Positions 1 through 10,600 of a stretch of DNA of 64,000 nt are shown in pieces. The notes beneath the pieces were generated by a model, which made no database searches, was not told the DNA's origin, and was given only the letters and a program-made list of their open reading frames with translations. A program made the position numbers and the translations under genes. Source of the stretch: Procambarus clarkii (taxonomy: Eukaryota; Arthropoda; Malacostraca; Decapoda; Cambaridae); contig NC_091220.1 of assembly GCF_040958095.1 (NCBI RefSeq), positions 19,434,488 through 19,498,487 on the forward strand. Reading direction: 5' to 3'. How positions within the stretch are numbered: the stretch's first letter is position 1; the number at the start of each line of letters is the position of its first letter.

Positions 1-1620
1 ATGGAAAAGTCCATAGAAAAAGTCCTTTTTCTGCCCAGACTGCCTTTTCTGTTTTTTTTTGGGGGGAAAAGTCTTTAGCCTCCTATTGGCATAATCCATC
101 AATCTTTGTTGAGTTTTTAGGGTAAATTTATTGTTGCCTTTATGGGAAACAGGTAATAGTGATTCTTATTCAACACCTTAGAGGTTCTCATTGCCCATAT
201 GAGGTGATCTAATGGGTTTTTCGTTATCCTGTTCTTCATCAGCCTTCGACTCATTCTATTCCTGTGCTTGAGTGCATTTTCATTTAACTCTTTTTTTTGG
301 ACAGGAGGGTCATACCCAACACTACTGTGATTTCATATCAGGCTGCTTTGGCTAAACCACATCTTTTTGCTTTTGGTAAGCAAAAAGATTTGTTATTATC
401 TGAGGAAGTGACCGAGTGGCCTTAAGAAGCTTTACATCTGGAATAATATTTTTTATTTGAGTTCTTTTGATCTTAATTTGAATCCCACTTTGTCCCTAAA
501 TAAGGTACTGTACTAGATTTTCTAGTACAGTACAGTTTTTCTAGTACAGTATAGTTTTTCAGTACGTGTTATGGGATGTGGGTGCTATTCTTCCTGCTGT
601 CTCTTCTCCCTCCCAATTCTGTTCTTCCATTTTGCAGCTCAGGTGCGTCGTAACCTTTTTGTAGTTAGTGTGGCTTCCACCAGTACTTACCTTAGGTAGG
701 AATAGAGTGGGATTGCTCATTAACATAGATCTGAGTATTCACTCAGTTTTCTGAGCCCTGTCCTCCCTGTGCTTGGCTATGATTTTTTTTCTTAGCGTAG
801 GATTCAGGTGAAATGCAATAAGATTAGGCTTGAAGTCTTTGTTATGGTATCATAATTGCCAGCTGGTAGTAGTTGATTACAGTGAGCAAGCGAGTAGTTA
901 GGTAGTTAGCCCTCGATGCAATCTCCATTGCCAGATTGCACATGGAAAGGCTCTTGAGGTTAAGTAAAGCACTTTTTATCATTATGGGCTGGATTGAGTA
1001 TTCTCCATAGCTCCAGAATAAGCTACTGGGGGAGGGGTTATCTTGAGGTTATCTTGAGATGATTTCGGGGCTTTTTAGTGTCCCCGCGGCCCGGTCCTCG
1101 ACCTGGCCTCCACCCCCAGGAAGCAGCCCGTGACAGCTGACTAACACCCAAGTATCTATTTTACTGCTAGGTAACAGGGGCATTGGGTGAAAGAAACTCT
1201 GCCCATTGTTTCTCGCCGGCGCCTGGGATCGAACCCAGGACCACAGGATCACAAGTCCAGCGTGCTGTCCGCTCGGCCGACCAGCTCCCGAGTGGGGGGG
1301 CAGTTTTCAAAGATCTCCACTAACATTGGAGTGAAATGTCATTCAGGAGGCTTGGTCAGAGACCGGGCTGCAGGGACGTTGATCCTGGGAACCAGTACAA
1401 AGTAACCATACGGTAACCTGCCCTCACTGCAATAGGTCCTAACCAAAGGTGAGTATTATCATGCTTTAGAGAGCAACCAAGTATACTGCTCGGAAGTAGT
1501 GTTCACAGAAGCACACGGGTAATGGTGAAAATGACAAATCTGTTTGATAATTTAATATCGATGTACTGTACATTATTATGCTCATGGGAAGAAATTTATT
1601 TTGTCTCGTGTCTCTTTCAG
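1..1620. other. Intron sequence upstream of the first visible ZRSR2-like exon
   Basis: AT-rich sequence with no segment resembling the missing N-terminal coding region. It holds one SINE (1037-1290) and, at about 403-445, a short fragment that recurs at about 6179-6232. The segment at 305-378 has an acceptor-like start and a donor-like end but matches nothing expected of this gene. Confidence 0.5.
1037..1290 (-). mobile_element. tRNA-derived SINE, family A, copy 1
   Basis: On the minus strand a tRNA-like head carries a B-box-like GGTTCGATCCC and an A-box-like GGCCGAGTGG motif. It is followed by a conserved body and a tail ending in ATCTCAAGATAA. Near-identical copies occur at 17880-18104, 21979-22220 and 32183-32429 in this window, which establishes it as a dispersed repeat. 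It has no coding capacity and would depend on a LINE for mobility. Confidence 0.85.
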
Positions 1621-1695
1621 GCACTGATAAAGAAAGAATGGGAAGAGAAGCAAAAGAAGGAAAAGGAAGAAGAGGAGAAAAGGAAAGAAGAACAG
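1621..1695 (+). CDS. ZRSR2: ZRSR2-like exon: Lys/Glu-rich helical region
   Basis: 25 codons dominated by K and E (for example EEKQKKEKEEEEKRKEEQ), matching the charged coiled region upstream of finger 1 in ZRSR proteins. There is a strong pyrimidine tract before the AG at 1619-1620 and a donor GTGTGG at 1696. Phase 0 at both ends. Confidence 0.8.
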
Positions 1696-4600
1696 GTGTG
1701 GCTCGAGAAACTAGTGAAAATATCCTTTATATTCCAATTAATGATGTGGCTTCTTGCCATATTGTATTGAAATGTTTAATATGTTAAGTTTTGCTTTAAT
1801 GAAGACTCAGTAAACTCTTGTTTGTGAGACTAACACACTCCAAAGTTCCAGATAATTTTAAGGAAAAAAAAACAGTTATTTGTTATTAAACATTTTACTC
1901 TTATATATAAGTTTGGTCAGATGTAAATACTAAGGTCTTTCTGTTTAGTGTTGCATTTGACATAATATGTGGCAAGTAAGATTGCACATGTAGAAATGTA
2001 AGATTTGTTGAAATCTTACTGTTGCTCCAGAAATGTTGCTCTAGTATGTAATTTGAATGTTTAGGACTTTGTTTTTTAATGTTAGGGTTATAGATTTAGT
2101 TAAGAGTTACTCATTACCTAAGAGGCTCTTTCCTCTTCCAGCTTGCATTTCACATGGAGAATGCACATCAGATATACGTAGCTTTATTTAATAATTCTTA
2201 GAACACTAGTGAATGTGCTCATTTTTTTTTTTTAATTATTTAATTAGGACTTATTTTTAGTCATTTGATTTTATATAGCGGTGTATAATTTTGCCTTAAC
2301 TCAAGTTTTACAGCTTAGTAACCAATTGCTTGGCCATATCCACCCAAACAGACTGCCTTGTTACAAGCTGCAACAGGAAGTCTTGGAGAGGTTAGTGGTG
2401 CTTATTTCAACATAACATATTATGTCTTCATATGAACCTAATGTATTATGTCTGTATGAAGATAATGTACTGGGACCAGATTCACGAAGCAGTTCGCAAG
2501 TACTTACGACCGTGTACATCTTTTCTCAATCTTTGACGGCTATGTTTACATTTATTAAACAGTTTACAAGCATGAAAACTTGCCAATCAACTGTTGTTAT
2601 TGTTATAAACAGCCTCCTGGTGCTTCGGAGCTCATTAACTGTCAAATAAATCACACACAGAGATCACACTAACGTGATGCATCAAATGAACAAATCCACA
2701 AGGGCTGTGACGAGGATCACGGCCCTTGTGGATTTGTTCATTGTCAAATAAATGTAAACAAAGAAGCCAAAGATTGAGGAAAGATATACACATTCGTAAG
2801 TACTTGTGTAACTGTTTCGTGAATCTGGTCCCTGGCTTTGTGTGAAAATAGTTTATTGTCTTCGTATGAACTTAACGTATTATGTCTTCGTGTGAATATA
2901 ATGTCTTGTGTCGTACATGTATGAGCATAATGTATTGTCTTCATATGAGCATAATGTATTGTCTTCATATGAGCATAATGTATTGTGTTTTATATGAACA
3001 TAATGTATTGTGTCTTTGTATGAACATAATCTTTTGACATGTCTTCACATGAACGTAATGTATTGTCATGTCTTTGTATGAACGTAATGCATTATGTCTT
3101 CTTATGAATATAGTGTATTCTTGTGTTCATTTGAACATAACATATTGTCATGTGTCCGTATTCTCCTGTTAAGGAATATGCATTGCTCTTCCTGTTATTT
3201 CCAGACTGTAAATAGAGGAAATACAGGAAAATCGGTCACTCAAATATGCTTGTTTTCAACTTTTGAAGAAGTACAGTACAGTATGTCAGATATTGCAGCT
3301 ATTAATGTATTTGGCAATGGAGTTTGTTTTTAAATATTTGTATGCCTATTGATATTACCATAACATTCTAAGCTTTTAAGGGTTGATAAATGTTAATCTT
3401 CTTGTTTGAGGAGCTGTTCACTTGAGACAGTTATAAGCAAGTCCCAGCTGTGTCTGGGTACATGTGACATGATGAACAACCCAGCGGGTTTTCTTCCTAT
3501 TGGGAGTGTTGTACATTCTGCTATGGCGGTGTGTCCACTCACAAGATGAGTGGCGCTGCCCAATAAACTTGCCCCACGGGGCAAAATTTAAATTTAATTC
3601 TGTGTCATATGTCATTATTCACTCAGAAATTGGCATTCTAAATTTAGCCAAATTTGAAATCTAATAATCTTAATTGACCCTATAATTTAGTTTTGTGTCC
3701 ATAGTTTTCATATTTTGGAAAAATAATAAAAATTATCATCAAAAGACATTTACTGTATCTTCATCTAACAGTATGGCAAACTACCGATATCTGACTACTG
3801 TACCAGAGAGCTAAATAAATCAAATATGAAACTGTTGCAATCAGCTAAACTGTTCTTTTGGCTTTGGCAGTCCTGTACTGTATTTTGTCGGATATTATTA
3901 TTGAATCTCTGCATCATCAGTAATATTTATTTGATTTATTACAAGATGTGGCACTTTATTTAATTTGAAGTGCAGACAAAGTATAACAATCAAATCCTAT
4001 TCTAGTCATATTTGTGCTTGCCTAAATTTTTTCTTATTATAATTGGAGTAACTCATTCTCTTTGCAATGCATCTCAGTCTGAATTGTATCAACACCAGCA
4101 TCCAAACTGATGCTCGGGCTAATGAGCATTGACCTCAATAGGCTAGGTAGGCTAGGTAGGCAGGTCTCGTTCATACTCTTATGATTGGGCAATAGCACTT
4201 TAATTAGACACTTGTAAAATTGTGACAATGTTCCTTATTTTTATCTGCATACATTAGATCGCATCTTCCAGTAGATATGTTCATTCATTCAAAAAGTCTC
4301 TCTTCAGTATTACTTTCTCTACATTAATACCAGTTGCAGTCATATGCCTATAAATATTATATATCTGACCTGGCATGTGGATACACCATAAAAACTTGTG
4401 ATATTCAGTTTGTGTTATTATATTGAGTAAAGGTGTCCTGAGCAACAAAATATATTGTTGTTTCATATGGTGTGTTTACATGCACAAATGAGAGAAACCC
4501 ATGGAGAGAATACGATAAAGATACCACGTAGGGCTTAAGATGTTTATAACATGTCATTTGCTTTTCGTTGTGTTATTTTAGTGGCCTCCCAAGCAATCTA

Positions 4601-7600
4601 AATTCCAAGGACGTACAAAACCAGCTGCTCATATTATTGTAAATGATGTTTACTGTAATCTTAATTAGATTTCTTGACATTACCAAAGTAAATTTTAACG
4701 GGCTACAATAGGCAAGATAAATTTTGAGTGTTATATCTAACATACTTGAAGTAAATTTAAGCGGGAAATTCTGGCTCTGAATGGGGGAAACATTCTTATG
4801 TTAGTTGATGCCCAGAGTAGTAAATATATACTGTAAAGTATATAATTACTTTTGTACATTGTGAATGTAATAAGTAGATTCATAGTCTGCCTTTCTTTTA
4901 CAGAGGGAGGGTGAGGAAATGCACAACCCAGAGCCTCCACCAGGATTTACCAGAAAAGATTATACTCACCAGAAAGGAGAACCTTGTCCATTTTTTTCCA
5001 AAACTGGAGCCTGTCGCTTTGGTATTCAGTGTTCTAGGTAAAGGAGTGAGCGGGTTCTTTATTTTAGCTTTCAGTTTGTCCAGTCATTTATTAATAATCT
5101 TGAGGATTCATATGAATGTTGAAGCTGGCACAAAATGGCCAAAATGAGCTAACTTTGTTATCCTTAATAACCCAGCTCACACTTGTGAAATGAAACGAGT
5201 GAGTGTGGGATGGGTTATTTTTATTCAGCCTCGTTATTGTCACCTATTGTTCTTACTAGCATTATTGAAAGATGTATAAGGATAGTTTTTATGTGGTTGT
5301 AAATTTTGATAAAATTTGACAGCCTTAAGAATTTTTGTGAAGGAAGCAAAGGTAAATGTAGGATCATTAAAGCTTAAGATACTTTCTGTTGAGAATGAAT
5401 GTAAGAAAGTGAAATTCATACAAGGAGAGAGAGAGAGAGAGTTGGAGTTGATTACAGCAATAATAGACATTTTTTTCAGCACATATTTTAATATTGATGA
5501 AGCTCAAACTGATAAACATTGAGATTGTATAGTAATAGGGCCTGGAAAGTGGGTCCTAACTGGAGATTTGCCGAATCGAGGGTCCACTGTACACAGGTTT
5601 CCTGTCCCCTGACAAAACAAATTGTAACAAATTGCCTTGGCTCGGGGTAAACCCCCCCCCCCAAGGAAGTGCAAGCAATCTAGATTCATGCAACAAAATC
5701 ATAATCAACCAACACACACTGTCAATCAGGCAAAGACAACTCTGTAAAGAAAGCCAGCAAATGTTCTAGAGACGAATAATGGCGTAATATGTGCCTCAAG
5801 AGCATCCACTAAAAAGCACTGGCCCACTGCTGCAAGAAACTAAAGTCTCAAGATGAACACTAAGCATTTAACTTAGACACTGGCCCCAGACATATCTAAG
5901 AAATTAGGTAGGGAAAGGGCTTGGACTATGAAGTGAGGTGGAGTCTATAAATACATCTGTTGACAGCACTGGTAATGTATCGGGGATAGTTTTGCATAAT
6001 AGCCAGATATTCATATAGCAGTTTAGCCAAACAATAGTTTGCAGTCTCTTTGAAACCAACTACTGACCATTCATGGTCTAAGTGGAGGTGGTTTAAGTAG
6101 ATCCTGCTGCATCAGGAATAAGAGGGTCACACTCTGTAGGCTTGAATTTGCCTATGTTCTGGGGTGAACTGAACATTATCTGAGGAAGTGACCGAGTGGT
6201 TTGATCATTAAGGAGCTTTACATCTACACTCAGAGACTTATTTAGTTTTGGTTTCTATTTTTGTTGTGGGTTCCACTGGAACATACTCATTGTTTGACAG
6301 TTAACTGAAAATAGTAGTTGCAGGTGTAGAGTGATAATCAGGTTCTTAATGGGAAATGAGAATGAATGAATGAATAAATGAATGAATGACTATATGGTTT
6401 GAATATATTGGTATTTTCATTATACATAAATGAACAGACCTGCACCAAAATTATTCTGAGGTAAAAGCATGTACAGAACGTATGCCACCAAGCTATCAAT
6501 GCTTTAAATGGCAATTCATAACACTGAAGCTATAAATGATTTTTCATGATAAGTTAATGGGTCGTTAGTTATGCACTTGTAGTAGTTAGTTAGGCATGCA
6601 CTTGCCTGTTTATTGACCCAAAATCACTCCGTTCCAGAGAACACGAGTACCCTGAAAGCAGCCGAACAATATTGCTCCCCAATATGTATTCTCATTTTGG
6701 AATGGAGCAGTTATCTTTTGAAGGGAATGATGCAGATATTGCATTAGAATATACAGACTCTGAAACTTACGAACATTTTAGGTGAGTTGATCTATTACTG
6801 TAGATGTTATAGTGTATTTTCAGTTTTCATTTTGCCGTGGATTTTTAACTTTTACGGGGATATTTTACAAATAAGCAATGCTATAAAATTTTAATTGGAT
6901 TAGTTGACTTGATATTAGACATAATATCATAACCTTGACATAATTAGGTGTATATTAAGGAAGAGGGTTTCATACCCAATACATAATTTATAAAACTATA
7001 AATCAAGATTGAGGCTATTGTTCATATTTACTGTATTTTTTTCCTTATTCCTATTAGGGAGTTCTTTGATGACACACTTCCAGAATTTCAGCGGTGTGGA
7101 AATGTAATTCAGTTCAAGGTTTGCTGCAACACTAGTTCTCACTTACGTGGCAATGTTTATGTGCAGTATTCAAAAGAGGAAGATGCCTTACAGGCAAGAG
7201 CTTTCTTTAATGGGCGATGGTATGCTGGACGTCAGTTAACTTGCCTCTTTGTTACCATAGACAGGTGGAAATCTGCTCTCTGCGGTAAGTAATGCAATGC
7301 TTGATAGATGTAAGGCTATAATACATTTTGTTAAGATACAGTATTACTATTTGTTTAAATTGCATTAATATTATTGTAAAACAGTATGTCAGTGTAGTGT
7401 TTCTGAGCTTAGGTACCTCAAGTGCTTCCATTTTGTTAAGATACAGTATTACTATTTGTTTAAATTGCATTACTATTATTGTAAAACAGTATGTCAGTGT
7501 AGTATTTCTGAGCTTAGGTACCTCAAGTGCTTCCATTTCCTGCTCGTATATGATCCACCAGGCTCTTGAGACTCTTATTCCCATTGTGGTGGGAAGCTTT

Positions 7601-10600
7601 GTATGTAGTCAGGTCATATATCTCGGGAAGGGAGACTAATAAATCAAACTCAAGCCACCATTGAAAGGACTTGTTTGTTGTGATATAAAACACTAATCAC
7701 AATTCAAGCCACCATCCTGTAAGTGAAATTAGCAGTGTTAAGACTGCCAATTATCATGGTAAACTACCATTAGAAGATTGTCAGAGGTAGGCTCTAAGTT
7801 CATGACGGGCTCACCATAGCCTGTGCTACTTGGAACTTTTTGTTCTGAGTAGCTGAATCTAAAACGACAACAACAACAACAACAGGTAGGCTCATAATTG
7901 ATCCGGGATCGAACCTACATCCCTAAACTCCCTAGGGTCGATATGATTGAATGGCCTCAACATTTTCTCATAGGTACATCATGTTCTTCTGATGTCATCA
8001 AGCACATCATATGTGTGGATGTGTCTGGCCTTTGTTTGCATGCCATGTACATGTCTAAGCCTTTGTGAGTATGGATTTATGAAAGCTTTTGTGTGATTAC
8101 CTAAGTGTAGTTACAGGATGAGAGCTACACTCGTGGTGTCCCGTCTTCCCAGCACTCTTTGTCATATAACGCTTTGAAACTACTGACGGTCTTGGCCTCC
8201 ACCACCTTCTCACTTAACTTGTTCTAACCGTCTTCCACTGTTTGCAGACTGTGTGGGTTATCAAGTGATCCTGGGATTAAGTGTGTTTATTGTCTTTTAC
8301 TAAAGCCTTTGTGTGATGTGTTAGGGACTCCTTGTTACCACGTGGTATGTATATAAACATAGGACTGAGTATTGAGGGAGAGCTCACATGTGTACGTGCT
8401 CAGTGTGTCACTTGTGCAAATGTTAGGTGCTTGCTTATCACCTTCCTACCTAGTCTTGAGGTGGTACCATGAGGGAACCTCAGTCTGTTACTGCTGTCCT
8501 GTTTGTATGCATGTTTAGTAAATTTTAATACATGTATTTTATTAACAAAATTAATTCTTGTATGTAGAAGTGTTATTTAGTGAACCACTCGGAACAGTCA
8601 GTAACATATTAATTTGTGATAAACCTTTCAAGTGACATGCTTTGAAACCACATAAGGGAATCATAAAATAAATCTTGATATTATCACATTGTATAGTGTT
8701 TACGTTGTGATGTGCATATCAAAAGGACCACAACTAGGAAAAATTGTATGAGTATTATCCTTATTTTAGGTGAACAGTATGTGCCATTACTTTTGAGTGT
8801 GTAATAGGGAAGGTCTTGTGTAGACTCATTATAGTCCATACTACTCAATTGTATGGTGAGTTGTTTGTGGTAAATACCTTCTGTATTTAAATACCTTAAA
8901 TACAAAAGGTATTTATCCTTACACAATTATAAGGACATTATTATTATTGTATGATGTGCATGTTTTCCCGTCTACCCTTTTGAACATGTAACTAATGGCC
9001 AGCTCAGCTATTGTGTATGATTGCTATGAAACCAATGTTGAGTTGGAGTAACATGGAACAAGCTTAAATGGAGAAGATGATTATTTTATTAAGTTTATGT
9101 TAAACACAGTAAATTCACAAATTAATATACAACTCTCAAGTCCTTAAGCAATAACTGAGATAATGCAAACGATTATACCTTCATATACAGTACAATATTA
9201 TAAGATTGGTGTCATCACGACCCCATGCTGGCTCCTTGTTCCCTTGATCCACTGTTTGAGGGAGTAAGCCGACTTGTTATGGTCTTGTGAATACATCACG
9301 CCACCTCTTACTGCCATTGAATGAGAGGGAGAGTGGCATCAGTTATGTTCATGCATTGTATCTTAATCATCTGTTACAGTCCAGTACTAAGAGTTTGTCT
9401 TTGTTTTGCCAAGCATTGTTTGTTGTGTGCTAGGATCTTGGACTGTGTGGCGTTGATTGAAATTGAAATTGAAATTGTGGCGTTGATTGTTTTGTTCCCG
9501 GCACGTGATTTTTGGGTGGTGGATTCTAGGCTTGGTTGGGTGCTTTCTCTGGTTGCACTTTGCCTTCCTGGATGGTTTTTACATTTGAGGCATTGGCTTG
9601 TTATGTTTGCTTGCATTGCACTCCATTTTGCCTCTCCACTTGTTTCTGCTGGCTGGCCCTGGTGGTTGGGCCCTTATTTTATCCTCAGGCTGGCAGGACT
9701 GGTTTGCTGGGGCCTAATTCGGTTGTGCCTTCTGGCTGTGAGCTAGTACGAACCTTTGGGATTGTTTGTGCTTGCAACGCTGCCTTGTGGTGCTTGACTT
9801 TGCCTACCAACTGGCTCTTGTGGCTGTCTGCCCTTGCAATCATCATGACAGTATACAGTATTTGCCTGTTTCCTTGTGGTTTGGTATGTGTACTGGACTG
9901 TGGTGATTCTCCTGGCTGTGACTTCAGTGTCACTCAGTGTCTTCAATGTGGCCCTCTTCTAGTGTGTACCGTTGCTTTCCTTTCCTTTCCTCAAGTATCA
10001 GTGTTGGTCTCTTAGGTTTGTCACCACCTCTTGATGGTTACCTAGGGGTGCTGATTTTTGGGTTTCGGTTTTTACCATAGTTGTCCTTAAGAGTTTGCCT
10101 TGGACTTTTCTCCTTGCCTCCTGTTGTTGTTGGCTGGGGTCTCTTGAGTTGGTAAGTCTAGTTTCCTGCCGTCCTCCACACTGTGTTGTCTATGGAAGGG
10201 TGGAAGGTATGTGGTCACTTCTCTCCCAATTTGAACATTACTTGCATGGGGTTGGTATGTTATTCCTTTCATATTATTTAGTTTTGATTAATTTCTTTAT
10301 GTAGCAAAGCTAAGTTGTTTGCCAAATAAGTAGGTAGTGAAGTTCATCTCTAAATATCATTACGCAAAACTTTCTTTGAATCTAATATGGCTCTTATTTA
10401 TTTCAGGATTATTTTGGCGTCAACGATGCCCTAAAGGTGGTCAGTGTAACTTCCTCCATGTGTACCGTAACCCAGGCAATGCCTTCTGGCGGGCCGATCA
10501 GGATACACAGTCACATGAATATTCAAAGAATTCTCAGACTCCAAAATATTGTCATAGGTGAGTTATACTGCATGCATCATAATAGTTTAGTTATAGTTTA

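Larger units (their letters stand above)
2409..3145. repeat. Degenerate ~24-bp minisatellite split by a MITE
   Basis: Units resemble ATGTATTGTCTTCATATGAG followed by CATA. They are clear at 2850-3145 and continue, more diverged, at 2409-2470. The interruption is the MITE at 2472-2832, so the array pre-dates that insertion. Confidence 0.65.

Noticed and set aside
2314..2390. 77-nt version of the ZRSR2-like micro-exon as the main form
   Set aside because: It breaks the frame and reaches a stop in the 6638-6781 exon; the 39-nt version fits the family.
9321..10304. Overlapping long open frames on both strands in a ZRSR2-like intron
   Set aside because: Cys/Leu/Val-rich, no recognisable motif and no link by splicing to the gene; consistent with G/T-rich composition.
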